64,000 nucleotides of DNA, taken from NCBI RefSeq assembly GCF_900105185.1, contig NZ_FNTJ01000001.1, positions 2,376,501 through 2,440,500 of the forward strand, read 5' to 3'. The translations under genes were made by a program, and so were the position numbers. Below the pieces are notes generated by a model. The model ran no database searches. It was given only the letters and a program-made list of their open reading frames with translations, and was not told the origin of the DNA. Shown here piece after piece: positions 24,286-34,277 of the stretch. The first letter of the stretch is position 1, and the number at the start of each line of letters is the position of its first letter. The stretch is from Pseudomonas saponiphila (GTDB lineage: Bacteria > Pseudomonadota > Gammaproteobacteria > Pseudomonadales > Pseudomonadaceae).

Positions 24286-24456
24286 ATGAAAGGTGCAAGC
24301 AAATCCAGGTATCCCCTCAATCTGCATTCCGAAGTAAAGGATCAAGCTGAGAGCGAAGCAAAGAAGAACCGTCGGAGCTTAAATGCCGAACTTGGCTTGC
24401 TTATAGAGGAGGGGTTGAGGTGGCGGGAACATCAGAGCAAGCAGGCAAGCGCCTGA
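24286..24456 (+). CDS. Arc-family ribbon-helix-helix repressor
   Basis: A 56-aa protein, with TAAGGAGG 6 bases before ATG. It opens M-K-G-A-S-K, very like P22 Arc (M-K-G-M-S-K), followed by a beta strand (YPLNLHS) and two helices with EAKKNRRSLNAELGLLIEEG. Arc dimers bind DNA by a paired beta strand. In P22 Arc shuts down the antirepressor promoter. It is divergent to the XRE gene and overlaps the alternative start of the next gene. Confidence 0.8.
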   Translation: MKGASKSRYPLNLHSEVKDQAESEAKKNRRSLNAELGLLIEEGLRWREHQSKQASA

Positions 24457-24530
24457 AACGAAGAAGCCCCGACGAGGTGAGAGTCGCCAGGGCTTCGGGA
24501 AACGAGATCAACTTCGGAGAAGAAATCGTC

Positions 24531-25454
24531 ATGGGCGATAATAGCACAGCAGTACCCAATGTCATCCCGTTCAATTTCGGCAAGCAGCAAGTGCGCACGC
24601 TGTTGATTGATGATCAGCCATGGTTTGTGGCCAACGATGTTTCCGCTGCCCTTCAGTACAGCGAAGCGTCGGCGATGACTCGCCATCTGGACGATGACGA
24701 AAAGGGTCTGTCGATTGTGCAGACCCTTGGCGGTGACCAAGAAATGCTGGTCATCAATGAGTCTGGCCTTTACTCGGCAATCCTGCGCAGCCGTAAGGTC
24801 GAAGCCAAGCGTTTCAAGAAATGGGTGACCGCCGAGGTCCTTCCCGCGATCCGCAAGCATGGCCGCTATGAAGACCAAGGCAAGATGCAGCCCATGGTGG
24901 ATGAGTTGCTTGGGCCGCAAGGTGCCCGAAAGCTCGGGAACATCATGCGCTGTCGAGTTGCCAAGCTTGATGCCGAGCATCAGCGCAGTGCTACAGCCAA
25001 ACTGGCGTCGGCCCTGCATGCACGTTTCGATGTTCCTCGCATGGAGTTGATCCCGGGCGATCAGTTGGATGCGGCTTGTAACTTCGTCGCCGCTTACGCA
25101 ATTGAGGGGGAGTATCTGGGCAAGGAAGAGCTCAAGGCTGAGCAACCGTTGAACATCCACTTCCCAGTTGAGGCTCTCGCTCAACGCAGGCCTGAAATGG
25201 TTAAGCCGCGCGGCGATGGTCATGCGTGGCTCGATGTGTCTCTTAACGATTTGCGCGACTTTCACGAGGGCAGCACTCCTTGCGAGGCCATTCTCATTGA
25301 GCTGCGCAGGGCGGGCTATGAGGTTGAGGGTGCTTGGTGGGAGCTCCGTACTTATCGCAACAAGATGCGGGAGATTGCTAGCTTTGCCCATGGCCTCACC
25401 TGTGTGATTGATGAGCCTCACCGATACGCGATCAAGATGGGAGCTGTAGCATGA
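24531..25454 (+). CDS. BRO-N domain antirepressor
   Basis: A 307-aa protein from ATG 24531. An alternative GTG 24420, with GAGGAGGGG just upstream and overlapping arc, would add 37 residues. Residues about 15-110 are a BRO N-terminal domain (TLLIDDQPWFVANDVSAALQ, LINESGLYSAILRSR-like core, then FKKWVTAEVLPAIRKHG), a DNA- or protein-binding module of phage antirepressors. The C-terminal part is helical and unfamiliar. It probably disables the prophage repressor during induction. It overlaps the next gene by 4 bases. Confidence 0.8.
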   Translation: MGDNSTAVPNVIPFNFGKQQVRTLLIDDQPWFVANDVSAALQYSEASAMTRHLDDDEKGLSIVQTLGGDQEMLVINESGLYSAILRSRKVEAKRFKKWVTAEVLPAIRKHGRYEDQGKMQPMVDELLGPQGARKLGNIMRCRVAKLDAEHQRSATAKLASALHARFDVPRMELIPGDQLDAACNFVAAYAIEGEYLGKEELKAEQPLNIHFPVEALAQRRPEMVKPRGDGHAWLDVSLNDLRDFHEGSTPCEAILIELRRAGYEVEGAWWELRTYRNKMREIASFAHGLTCVIDEPHRYAIKMGAVA

Positions 25455-26179
25455 GCGCGCTGATGACTGTTCCGTTTCATGGCGTGAACCTGATGCTCGT
25501 CGATTTGGATGGCCAGCCATTTGTGCCAATGCGCCCGGTTGTGGAGGGTATTGGCCTTGATTGGGGCGGGCAGCACAAGAAGTTGACCGCCAATCCTGGG
25601 CGCTGGGGTGTCTCCGTTACGGAGATCCCTTCGGCTGGCGGTTGTCAGGATGCGGTATGTCTTCCTTTAAGGAAATTGGCCGGCTGGCTATCCACTGTGC
25701 AGGTGGCCCGGGTAAAGAATCCCCAGGTCAAGAGCAAGATCATCGAGTATCAAAATGAGTGCGACGACGCTCTCTGGCAGTACTGGAACGACGGGCATGC
25801 CGTAAATCCTCGAGCGCAGCTACCAGCAGCCAACGACTCTGCTGTTGAATTCGCCAAGCTTGCGCTGGAACACCTGCCGAACCTGGGCGATGCCAGCAAG
25901 CAGGCTTTGCTCAGCCATATCTCGGAGCTGGCCTATGGTCAGCGCTTGATACCCTTGCCAAAAGTAGAGGAAAACTTGCTCCTGGCTGGACAGGTGGGTG
26001 AGCTGTTCGGCGTGACTGGCAACCGCATCGGCAAACTTGCGAATCAGCACGGCATGAAGATCGAGCAGTACGGTGAATATCGGCTCGATAAGTCACGGTA
26101 CAGCAGCAAGCAAGTCGAGACATTCCACTACAACCAGGCTGCCGTAGAGCGCTTCCGAGAGATCCTGCAGGGCGTCTGA
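25451..26179 (+). CDS. P22 Ant-type antirepressor
   Basis: A 242-aa protein, start coupled to the BRO gene stop. Residues about 1-115 follow the P22 antirepressor N-terminal domain (VPFHGVNLMLVDLDGQPFVP, then PMRPVVEGIGLDWGGQHKKL and a LPLRKLAGWLSTV core). The C-terminal half has a helix-turn-helix-like part (LFGVTGNRIGKLANQHG) resembling phage antirepressor C-terminal DNA-binding domains. P22 Ant binds and inactivates the c2-type repressor. The order repressor, Arc, antirepressor repeats the P22 immI design. Confidence 0.82.
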   Translation: MSALMTVPFHGVNLMLVDLDGQPFVPMRPVVEGIGLDWGGQHKKLTANPGRWGVSVTEIPSAGGCQDAVCLPLRKLAGWLSTVQVARVKNPQVKSKIIEYQNECDDALWQYWNDGHAVNPRAQLPAANDSAVEFAKLALEHLPNLGDASKQALLSHISELAYGQRLIPLPKVEENLLLAGQVGELFGVTGNRIGKLANQHGMKIEQYGEYRLDKSRYSSKQVETFHYNQAAVERFREILQGV

Positions 26180-26197
26180 TCCGCCCAGCTTCACTAA

Positions 26198-26217
26198 CCC
26201 CGCCTATGCGGGGTTTT
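26198..26217 (+). terminator. Intrinsic terminator after the antirepressor genes
   Basis: CCCCGC, loop CTAT, GCGGGG followed by four T. It closes the immI-like unit before the lipoprotein gene. Confidence 0.7.
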
Positions 26218-26271
26218 GGTGCTTGTGATTTGCAATGGTAGATTGCCCTCAAACCATATAGAGGGACCGAC

Positions 26272-26691
26272 ATGCGAATTCTGGTAGGGGGCGTGGCTTT
26301 GGTGATGCTGGCGGGGTGCTCCTCGAATGCCATTACTGTTCAGCAAGCCAAGCAAGTGCCGAAGGATCAGGTGTATGCGTTTCAAGCCCGACCTGCCGGT
26401 GCTTACGGAGCAATAACTGTTCTTCGAGATGGCGGCATAAACGCATCAGCTTGTGATTTCGTTATCTATGTCGATGGGAAAAAAGCCGCGAAACTTGGGT
26501 CCAGCCAGAAGGTCACCTTCTACGTTAAACCGGGCTCTTTGAATCTCGGTGTAGGTCTGGCTGGAACGGGGCTTTGCATGGGGCAGGCGATTAGAACCAT
26601 GGCGGCTGAAGCTGTGGCTGATCGAGAAAAAATATTCCGTGTAAGTTCAGATTTGGCAGGCATGTATATAGGGCCATACGTTGAGTACTAA
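26272..26691 (+). CDS. Small phage-borne lipoprotein
   Basis: A 139-aa protein with a short signal and lipobox Leu-Ala-Gly-Cys (Cys16) followed by Ser-Ser-Asn, with no Asp at +2, so outer-membrane sorting is expected. The mature part is a small beta-rich domain with two further Cys (about 62 and 103). It has its own terminator on each side, so it is a self-contained unit like other morons. Phage lipoproteins often block their own receptor (superinfection exclusion); that role is only a guess here. Confidence 0.7.
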   Translation: MRILVGGVALVMLAGCSSNAITVQQAKQVPKDQVYAFQARPAGAYGAITVLRDGGINASACDFVIYVDGKKAAKLGSSQKVTFYVKPGSLNLGVGLAGTGLCMGQAIRTMAAEAVADREKIFRVSSDLAGMYIGPYVEY

Positions 26692-26705
26692 CTAAATTTC
26701 TAATG

Positions 26706-26728
26706 AGCCGCCCTCGGGCGGCTTTTTG
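26706..26728 (+). terminator. Terminator-linker before gene I
   Basis: GCCGCC, loop CTC, GGGCGGC followed by TTTTTGTT, then GCCTGGAGGAAAT. A member of the linker family. Confidence 0.65.
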
Positions 26729-26743
26729 TTGCCTGGAGGAAAT

Positions 26744-27325
26744 ATGTCTGCTGAAAAGATGCAAACCGTATTGCTATCTGGATCCTTGGCTCGAAAGTTT
26801 GGGAGACGCCACCGTATGGTCACTGGCGCAGGTTTCAATGATATTCGTGGTTATTTCAAACAGTTCCCTGGTTTCGAGCAGCACATGCTGGAAAGTGCCA
26901 GCAAAGGATTGCGCTTCGCGATCTTCAACGACAAGCAGAACCTTTCCGAAGATGATCTCGGAAAGCCAACGGGGCGAGGAGTGATTCGGATCGTCCCAGT
27001 AATTGCAGGTTCGAAGCGTGCCGGGCTATTGCAGACCATCGTTGGAGCTGTACTGATCATCGCTTCTTTTTTTGTCGCACCTGGCGCTCAAGCAGCATTT
27101 CTCGGCGCGGGTGTAGGCATGACCGCCGGCGGCGTGATCCAGATGCTCAGCCCGCAAGCCAAGGGCTTGGGCACCCAGGACAGCCCCAACAACCGACCCA
27201 GCTACAGCTTCAACGGTGCCGTGAACACCAGCGTCCAGGGCAACCCTGTCCCGTTGCTCTATGGCCGGATGATCGTCGGCAGCGCGGTGATCAGCGCCGG
27301 GATCTACTCCGAAGACCAGATGTAA
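26744..27325 (+). CDS. I: Tail assembly protein I-like
   Basis: A 193-aa protein from ATG 26744, GGAGGAAAT just upstream. Residues about 1-85 form a small beta-grasp-like domain (VLLSGSLARKFGRRHR, FNDIRGYFKQFPGFEQHM). A hydrophobic Gly/Ala-rich stretch lies at about 92-130. The C-terminus carries SYSFNGAVNTSVQGNPVPLLYGR, the hallmark of gpI. It acts in tail tip assembly together with J, whose gene follows. Confidence 0.85.
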   Translation: MSAEKMQTVLLSGSLARKFGRRHRMVTGAGFNDIRGYFKQFPGFEQHMLESASKGLRFAIFNDKQNLSEDDLGKPTGRGVIRIVPVIAGSKRAGLLQTIVGAVLIIASFFVAPGAQAAFLGAGVGMTAGGVIQMLSPQAKGLGTQDSPNNRPSYSFNGAVNTSVQGNPVPLLYGRMIVGSAVISAGIYSEDQM

Positions 27326-27342
27326 AGCGAACACGCCACCAG

Positions 27343-27367
27343 GCCCGCCAAGTGCGGGTATTTTTTT
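27343..27367 (+). terminator. Terminator-linker before gene J
   Basis: CCCGC and GCGGG close a 5-base loop and are followed by a T-run, TTGCCTGAAGGAAAG and the J start. A member of the linker family. Confidence 0.65.
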
Positions 27368-27382
27368 GCCTGAAGGAAAGCC

Positions 27383-28465
27383 ATGAACAACCAGATCATC
27401 ACCGGCGCCAAGGGCGGCGAGTCGAAGCCGCGGCCGTCTGTTGAGGCCCCGGATAGCCTGCAGAGCACGGCCTATGCACGTATCCTCGATCTTGTCAGCG
27501 AGGGCGAGATCCAGGGCTTGGTCGCGGGTGAGCGCTCGGTCTATCTCGATGAAACCCCGCTGGCCAATGCCGACGGCACCCGGAACTTCAGCGGCGTCAC
27601 GATGGACGCACGCACCGGTAGCCAGGATCAGTTGCACATCCCGGGCTTTCCCGCAGTGGAGAGCGAGATCGCTGTGGGCGTTGAGCTGAAGTATGGTCAG
27701 CCCTGGGTTCGCGCTGTGCAGAACCTGCAGCTGTCGGCCGTGCGCGTGCGCCTTTCAACGCCACGCCTGGCCCAGACCAATACCAGCAACGGCGACACCA
27801 ACGGATACACCGTGCAGTACAAGATTGAGGTATCCACCGACGGTGGGCCCTATGTGCAAGTGCTTGTCGGTGCCTTCAGCGGCAAGACCTCGACCAAGTA
27901 CGAGCGCTCGCACCGTGTCGACTTGCCGCCGGCGAGCAGCAACTGGCAGATCCGTGTCACCCGACTGACTCCGAACAGCACCAGCGGCGCGATCGCGGAC
28001 AAGACGAACATCGACGCCATCACCGAGGTGATTGACGCAAAGCTGCGCTATCCGGGCTCGGCGGTGGTCGGCCTGCAATTCGATGCCTCGCAGTTCCAGG
28101 CGATCCCGACCCGTTCCTTTGACCTGCGCGGCCGTATCATTCGCGTGCCGAGCAATTACGATCCGGAAAGCCGGCAGTACGCCGGCGTCTGGGATGGCTC
28201 GTTCAAGACGGCCTGGACCGACAACCCGGCCTGGATCTTCTACGACCTGCTGCTGCACTTCCGCTATGGCCTGGGCCACCTGCTGAATGAGGGCCAGGTG
28301 GACCGGTGGGAGCTGTACCGCATCGGCCAGTATTGCGATCAGTTGGTGCCGGACGGGAAGGGCGGCCAAGAACCGCGGTTCACCTGCAACCTGTTCTTGC
28401 AGACCAGGTCGAACGCGCTGGACGTGCTGCAGGATCTGGCCACCACGTTCCGCGGCATGTCCTAC
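27383..28465 (+). pseudogene. J: Tail tip host-specificity gene J, 5' part (cut by IS21 element)
   Basis: The first 361 codons of J, starting 5 bases after GAAGGAAAG. The N-terminus has the J pattern (SLQSTAYARILDLVSEGEIQ, later DLRGRIIRVPSNYDPESRQY). It is intact up to the target duplication TCCTAC at 28460-28465; beyond that the frame runs into the IS and stops at 28504, adding 13 foreign codons. Joining to 31113 restores one open frame of 1030 residues, close to lambda J (1132). J forms the central fibre that binds the host receptor, so this insertion should abolish infectivity. Confidence 0.9.
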
Positions 28466-28622
28466 TGCGGATTTCGGAGCACCGTGACCGGCCGTTTCGG
28501 TTGATCGTGACCGGTCATTTCGCTAACGCGTGACCGCTCATTTCGGTAGCAACGTGACCGATTTTCCGCCTGTTCCGAAACAGGTGGTCACGGCTTACCG
28601 AAATCGCCGGTCACGACTTAGC
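28466..28622. repeat. IS21 left-end multiple repeats
   Basis: Four direct units of about 24 bases (TTTCGG or TTTCGC followed by CGTGACCG) start near 28472, 28493, 28518 and 28542. Two further units in the opposite orientation (GGTCACG then CGAAA) lie at about 28586-28622. The right end has two units (31060-31106). Repeated inner sites are transposase binding sites in IS21; the inverted inner pair is unusual. Confidence 0.75.
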
Positions 28623-28690
28623 GAAAGCCTTCCCCTTCGTTGCGCATGACCTGATGCGCCGCCATCCTCGACCGATTTCGGGAGAGGAAG

Positions 28691-30376
28691 ATGGCGGCGC
28701 CGCGAGTAGCCATGCGAAACATCAAAGAATGTCTGCGCCTCAAGTTTGAGGCCGGCTTGTCCCACGAGAAGATTGCCCGTGCCTTGCAGCTGTCCAAGGG
28801 CGTGGTTAGCAAGTACATCGCGGCGGCGCGGGTGGCCGGGCTGGACTGGCCGGCGCTGGTGGCCATGGACGAGGCCGCGCTGGCGGCCGCCTTGTTTGCA
28901 CCGACGTCGACGAACAAGCCGCGCGGTGAGCGAGTGCTGCCCGATGTGCTGAGCATCCACCGCGAGTTGCGACGCAAGGGCGTGACCTTGCAGCTGCTGT
29001 GGGAGGAATATCTCGCCGCGCATGCGGGCCAGCCGACCTACCGCTACACCCAGTTCGTCGAGCACTACCGGCGCTACGCCCAGACGCTCAAACGTTCGAT
29101 GCGTCAGCTGCACCGTGCGGGCGAGAAGCTATTCATCGACTATGCCGGGCCGACGCTGCCGGTGGTCGACCCGGCCACCGGCGAAGTGCGCCGGGCGCAC
29201 ATCTTCGTCGCCGCCCTGGGCGCCTCGAATTACACCTATGCCTGCGCGACGCCAGGCGAAACCCAGGTGGACTGGCTGACCTCGCTGGGCCAGGCTCTGA
29301 CCTACTTTGGCGGCGTGCCGGAAATGGTTGTGCCGGACAATCCGCGCGCCCTGGTCGCCCAGCCGGATCGCTACGAGCCGGGCCTGAACCGGGCCACGCT
29401 GGAGTGCGCGCGTCATTACCAGACGGTGATCCTGCCGGCACGGCCACGCAAGCCTCAGGACAAGGCCAAGGCCGAGGTGGCGGTGCAGGTGGTCGAGCGC
29501 TGGATCATGGCGCGGCTGCGCCATCGGCAGTTCTTCAGCCTGCATGCGCTTAACCAGGCCATCGCCGAGCTGCTGGAGGATCTGAATCGGCGCCCGTTCA
29601 AGCGGCTCGATGGCTGCCGGCGCGACTGGTTCGAGCGCCTGGATCGCCCGGCCTTGCGAGCGCTGCCGGTGCATCCCTACGAGGTCGCCACCTTCAAGCG
29701 CTGCAAGGTCAGCATCGACTACCACATCGAGGTCAATGGCAGCTTCTACAGCGTGCCCTCCGCCCTGGCCCGGCAGAACGTGGACGTGCGACTGACGGCA
29801 CACACCCTGGAAGTGCTGCATGGCAACCGGCGGGTGGCCAGCCACCTGCTGCTGGGGCGACGCGGCGCTTACAGTACCCAGCGCGAGCACATGCCCGCGG
29901 CGCACCAGGCGCATCGCGAATGGACGCCACAACGCCTGCTCGACTGGGGCGCGCGGATCGGCCCCTACACGCGCCAACTGATCGATCACCAACTGACCCA
30001 CAAGCCGCACCCGGAGATGGGCTACCGCGCCTGCCTCGGCCTGCTCTCGCTGGCCCGGCGCTATGGCAATGCACGCCTGGAAGCCGCTGCCGAACGTGCC
30101 GTACACCTGCGCGCCTTCACCGGGCGCAGCGTGCGCAACCTGCTCCAGCAAGGCCTGGATCAACAGCCGCTGCCCCAGCGTGCCGCCGAAACGACCTTAC
30201 CCGGCGACCACGAGAACGTCCGTGGCGCCGACTACTACCAACCCCCGCAACAGGAGCTGTTCGATGATGCCGCAACACACCCTGAATCAACTGCACCAGC
30301 TACGCCTGGACGGCATGGCCCGCGCCCTGGAAGAGCAATGGACGCTGCCGGCCAGCCACAGCCTGAGCTTCGATGA
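28691..30376 (+). CDS. istA: IS21 transposase IstA
   Basis: A 561-aa transposase. Residues about 8-50 form a HTH ([20 protein letters not shown]). The DDE core shows Asp in LFIDYAG (about 149), Asp in [10 protein letters not shown] (about 216) and Glu in [10 protein letters not shown] (about 258). The C-terminal part after residue 500 is Pro/Gln-rich and unstructured. It acts with IstB to cut and join transposon ends. A second in-frame ATG 7 codons downstream (28712) is an equally good start. It overlaps istB by 113 bases. Confidence 0.92.
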   Translation: MAAPRVAMRNIKECLRLKFEAGLSHEKIARALQLSKGVVSKYIAAARVAGLDWPALVAMDEAALAAALFAPTSTNKPRGERVLPDVLSIHRELRRKGVTLQLLWEEYLAAHAGQPTYRYTQFVEHYRRYAQTLKRSMRQLHRAGEKLFIDYAGPTLPVVDPATGEVRRAHIFVAALGASNYTYACATPGETQVDWLTSLGQALTYFGGVPEMVVPDNPRALVAQPDRYEPGLNRATLECARHYQTVILPARPRKPQDKAKAEVAVQVVERWIMARLRHRQFFSLHALNQAIAELLEDLNRRPFKRLDGCRRDWFERLDRPALRALPVHPYEVATFKRCKVSIDYHIEVNGSFYSVPSALARQNVDVRLTAHTLEVLHGNRRVASHLLLGRRGAYSTQREHMPAAHQAHREWTPQRLLDWGARIGPYTRQLIDHQLTHKPHPEMGYRACLGLLSLARRYGNARLEAAAERAVHLRAFTGRSVRNLLQQGLDQQPLPQRAAETTLPGDHENVRGADYYQPPQQELFDDAATHPESTAPATPGRHGPRPGRAMDAAGQPQPELR

Positions 30377-31013
30377 ACGCCTCGGCCTACTGCTCGACCG
30401 CGAACTGGCCTGGCGTGACAACCAGCGCCTGGTACGGCTGCGCAAGAAGGCCAAGCTCAAGTACGCCAACGCCTGCCTGGAAGATCTCGACCGCCGCACC
30501 GGACGCGCCCTGGACGAGCGTCTGATCGCCACCCTGGCCAGTGGCGACTGGATCCGCCAGCAGCACAACCTGCTGCTGACCGGCCCGACCGGTGCCGGCA
30601 AAACCTGGCTGGCCTGCGCCCTGGGCAACCAGGCCTGCCGCCAGGGCTATAGCACCCTGTACCTGCGCACCCCGCGCCTGCTGGAACAACTGCGCATCGC
30701 TCATGGCGACGGCAGCTTCGGCCGTACCCTGCAACAGCTGGCAAAGGTCGACGTCCTGGTGCTGGACGACTGGGCGCTAGCCCCGCTGGAGGAAGGAGCC
30801 CGGCATGACCTGCTGGAGGTGATCGACGACCGCGCTGGCAGCCGCTCCACCATCCTGACGAGCCAACTGCCCATCGAGCACTGGCACGGCTGGATCAACG
30901 ACCCGACCCTGGCCGATGCCATCCTCGACCGCCTGGTGCACAACGCCTACCGACTGACGATGAAAGGCGAGTCGCTGCGCCGAAAAAAAGCCGAGGAACA
31001 AGCCGCATCGTGA
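30264..31013 (+). CDS. istB: IS21 helper ATPase IstB
   Basis: A 249-aa AAA+ protein of the DnaA/DnaC type. ATG 30264 has CAGGAG 7 bases upstream; a longer frame reaching 30063 is only overlap with istA. Walker A is GPTGAGKT (residues about 107-114), Walker B is VLVLDDWAL (about 163-171), and a sensor STILTSQLP segment lies at about 192-200. IstB assembles on target DNA and stimulates IstA. The element is intact and could still be active. Confidence 0.92.
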   Translation: MMPQHTLNQLHQLRLDGMARALEEQWTLPASHSLSFDERLGLLLDRELAWRDNQRLVRLRKKAKLKYANACLEDLDRRTGRALDERLIATLASGDWIRQQHNLLLTGPTGAGKTWLACALGNQACRQGYSTLYLRTPRLLEQLRIAHGDGSFGRTLQQLAKVDVLVLDDWALAPLEEGARHDLLEVIDDRAGSRSTILTSQLPIEHWHGWINDPTLADAILDRLVHNAYRLTMKGESLRRKKAEEQAAS

Positions 31014-31112
31014 CCGATGCGATTACAATCCAGAACCCGCGCAACCGGGGTGGAAGCACCGGTCACGTATTAGCGAAACGCTCGGTCACGTTCACCGAAA
31101 TCCGCATCCTAC

Positions 31113-33122
31113 TGGGCCGCCGGGTCGGTCATGGCTATTGCCGACATACCCGAGGACCCGGTTTACACCTACTCGAACGCCAATGTGATCGACGGGAAAT
31201 TCGGTTACTTCGGCTCAGCGAAAAAGACCCGCTACACCGTGGCCCTGGTGAGCTGGAACGATCCGGCCGACTTCTACCGACAGAAAGTCGAGTACGTCGA
31301 CGACCAGGCCGGGATCACCCGCTACGGGATCCAGCAGACCGAGATCACCGCCACTGGCTGTACTTCCCAGGCCCAGGCCCAGCGCATCGGCAAGTGGGCA
31401 CTGCTCACCAACCGCCTGGAAACCGAAAGCGTGGGGTTCTCTGTGGGCCTGGATGGCACCCTGGCGCGCCCCGGGCAGATCATCCGCATTGCGGACAACG
31501 ATCGGGCAGGGCGGCGCATTGGCGGGCGCCTGCGCTCGTCCACACTCGATACCCTGGTACTGGATGCCGACGTGAAGGCATACCCCGGCGACACCATCAC
31601 CGTGATCATGCCCACGGGCACTGCAGTCTCCCGGCAGATCAAGTCTGTGGGCTATCCACTGACCTGGGGCAACAAGGGGATCAAGTGGTCGAGTGGCCGC
31701 GTAACGATGGATACCACCGGGTTTCCTGCTGAAGTCCAGCAGGTGGTACTGGCGCAGAAGCTGGATGAACTGCCGCCCCAGCATTCGATGTGGGCGATTG
31801 ACTCGACAACCCTGGCCACGCAGCTGTTTCGCGTGATGTCGGTTGCTGAGGACTTTTCCGACTCCGAGATCAAGTTCACGATCAGCGCGGTACGCCACAA
31901 CGCGAGCAAGTACGGCGCAATCGACAACGGCACGCGCATCGAGCGGCCACCGGTGACCGTGATCCCGCCGAGCGTCCAGCGGCCGCCAGCGAACGTGACG
32001 CTGAGCAATGACCACTTCGTTGACCAGGGTAGTGCGGTCAGCGTCATGACGATTGAGTGGGAGAAGCCAGAAGCGGCGATCGCCTACGAGGTCTACTGGC
32101 GCAAGAACGACGGCGACTGGATCTTTGCGGGCCGCACGGGCACCACGTCCATTGATGTGAGCGGGATCTACGCGGGCCGGTATGTGGCCAAGGTTCGAGC
32201 CATCAACTCGCTGGATATCGGCTCGGTGTTCGCGACCTCGGTCGAGACCGTGCTGAACGGCAAGACCACGCCGCCGCCCGTGCCGTCGTCCTTCACCGCA
32301 GAGTCGATCGTGTTCGGCATCAAGTTGGCCTGGGGCATTCCGGCCGGAGTTACCACCGCGGACCTACAGCGGACCGAGATCTGGTACAGCCAGACCAACC
32401 AGGTAGCGACGGCAACCAAGTTCGGGGACTACGCCTATCCGCAGACCGACCTGACGATCATGGGTCTGGCCGCCGGTGTGCGGTTCTTCTTCTGGGCCCG
32501 GCTAGTGGATCGCATCGGCAACGTGGGGGCGTTCTACGGGCCGGTGATGGGTCAATCTTCCGCTGACGCCGGTGTGATCCTTGAGTACCTGAACGACCAG
32601 ATCACAGAGACGCAGTTGAGTCAGCACCTGCTGGAAAAGATCGACTCTGGCGGTGGCGCACAGGTCGAGGTCGAGGCTCTGAAAAGCGAGCTCGCGGCCA
32701 TGTACTCGATCAAGACCCAGCTCACAGTCGACAACAAGCCATACCTGGCCGGTATAGGGATAGGGGTCGAAAACGACAAGGGGATCATCACCAGTCAAGT
32801 GCTGATCGCCGCGAGTCGATTCGCAATCGTCGACCCGAACGCAGCGCAGATTTATTACCCGTTTGTTGTTCAAAACAACGCCGCCTATATCGACACTGCA
32901 TTCATCAAAAACGGCTCAATCGACATGCTCAAGATCGGTAGCAACTTGCAGTCGAACAACTACGTTCCCGACGTTTCTGGCTGGGCATTCCGACCCGACG
33001 GAACGTTCCAGATGATGGGCAATACCCCTGGAGGCGCGAGACTCATGATCAACAACAAAGGGCTGTATGTATTCCATCCGAACGGCGTTAAAGCCATCGA
33101 CTTGAGTGTGGACGCGACATGA
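31113..33122 (+). pseudogene. J: Tail tip host-specificity gene J, 3' part
   Basis: The rest of J continues in frame at 31113 (Trp-Ala-Ala-Gly-Ser-Val-Met) for 669 codons. It contains the conserved JTFRGM/YW join, ADIPEDPVYTYSNANVID, fibronectin-like repeats (about codons 280-450), a LLEKIDSGGGAQ coiled stretch and the C-terminal GSIDMLKIGSNLQSNNYVP motif typical of phage tip proteins. Without the first 361 codons it has no start or ribosome site. A later ATG at 31131 could be used at low level at most. Precise loss of the IS plus one TCCTAC would repair it. Confidence 0.88.
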
Positions 33123-33409
33123 CCGTCGGACTGATAACACGTGATGCAAACGGCAACATCACAGCAAACATGACAACGAAACTGAGTCAGGCCGAAGGAT
33201 CAGTTATCACGAACAGGCAGAACGGTTCGATAGGGATCTCGCTTCCGGCTGGGCGTGAGTATTTCTATGTCATATCTCCGCTGGAGGACTCGCAAAGGAC
33301 AGCAGGCAAGAAACCTGGCGTCACCATCACGCAAAACAGGTTGGAGTGGGCTTATGCGATCCCGTCCGGCTTCGTAATGAATTGTGAAATTTTCTATGGG
33401 TACTACTGA
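33119..33409 (+). CDS. Small tail-tip or fibre-accessory protein
   Basis: A 96-aa protein, start coupled to the J stop (ATGA). It begins with TVGLITRDANGNITANMTT, a beta pattern also seen at the start of the next gene (TALIARDESGNVLYDTSKS), so the pair share an N-terminal module and may have arisen by duplication. The rest is beta-rich. It may decorate or cap the J fibre. No known family. Confidence 0.6.
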   Translation: MTVGLITRDANGNITANMTTKLSQAEGSVITNRQNGSIGISLPAGREYFYVISPLEDSQRTAGKKPGVTITQNRLEWAYAIPSGFVMNCEIFYGYY

Positions 33410-34260
33410 TGAAGACCGCACTCATAGCTCGCGACGAGAGCGGCAATGTTCTCTATGACACCTCGAAGTCCATATACGGCCTGATTAAGAGCGGTACTGT
33501 TACATATCATGGGAGATGGATGCGCTTGTACCCTTCTGGAGGGGTGTACCCGAGCTACCAGGATGATATCTACAAGTTTGAAGTAGAAGGTGGCATAAGC
33601 CCTATTGTGTTTGTGTATGGAGACTGTGGTAAACCGTATCAATCCAAGGAAGGCACAAAGCATGTGTTCTATTTTGCTGGGCCATTACTAGGAGAGCTTA
33701 AGGTTTACTGTTTTGACATTATGAGGCCGATATTCTCTGGTCCTGCACTTAAGACAAGGGCCGAAAATGGAAAATTCACATTTAACAGCCTCCAGTGGCC
33801 GCTAAACGTGGCCGGTACATCAATACCTCCTCCCGTTGAATGGGTTGGAGGGGCTAGCGGAGATAGTATTCGCCCATTCGCCGGAGGTCGCGGATACATA
33901 CTTCAGTACCCAACTATGGGCTCGGGCAGGGCTGGCTCAATGTACTTTAGGGTCAAGATAAATCTTGAACCGACTAAGAAGTATGCAGCACACATACCTT
34001 GGAACCGTGGCGTTGAGTGGGTATACCCATTCGAAACCGGTGGCGGGCACGTAGGCCAATTCAGGGGTAGTGGTGAGGAAGGGTGCTCAGGAACGGACGG
34101 TGGAGTACACCACCTAATATGGACTGCTCCTGAGACGACGTTCGGCAGTGTTCACACAACGACGCCTGTACGATTCTTCAATATGGCGGGGGACAGGTTG
34201 CCGAGATGCCCATACATAGACATTGCTGAGTACCCGTACCCGTTCAATCCACAGCTGTAA
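33409..34260 (+). CDS. Putative receptor-binding or fibre protein downstream of J
   Basis: A 283-aa protein whose ATG shares a base with the previous stop. After an N-terminal module like that of its neighbour it has a large Gly/Tyr/Trp-rich beta domain (for example AGGRGYILQYPTMGSGRAG). No enzyme motif. GC content falls noticeably compared with J, as is usual for exchangeable host-range genes. A role in adsorption is likely but unproven. Confidence 0.6.
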   Translation: MKTALIARDESGNVLYDTSKSIYGLIKSGTVTYHGRWMRLYPSGGVYPSYQDDIYKFEVEGGISPIVFVYGDCGKPYQSKEGTKHVFYFAGPLLGELKVYCFDIMRPIFSGPALKTRAENGKFTFNSLQWPLNVAGTSIPPPVEWVGGASGDSIRPFAGGRGYILQYPTMGSGRAGSMYFRVKINLEPTKKYAAHIPWNRGVEWVYPFETGGGHVGQFRGSGEEGCSGTDGGVHHLIWTAPETTFGSVHTTTPVRFFNMAGDRLPRCPYIDIAEYPYPFNPQL

Positions 34261-34277
34261 CTACACCGTTCAGATAT

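Larger units (their letters stand above)
28466..31106. mobile_element. IS21-family insertion sequence
   Basis: A 2641-bp element with TGCGGATTTCGG at the left end and the inverse CCGAAATCCGCA at the right, 6-bp target duplication TCCTAC on both sides (28460-28465 and 31107-31112), and the two genes istA and istB that define IS21. The ends carry several 22-base sub-repeats (CGTGACCG-type boxes). The insertion lies in J in the forward direction. Confidence 0.93.

Noticed and set aside
24420..24530. GTG 24420 as the certain start of the BRO-N gene
   Set aside because: The ribosome site is good but the added 37 residues are unlike family N-termini; kept only as an alternative.
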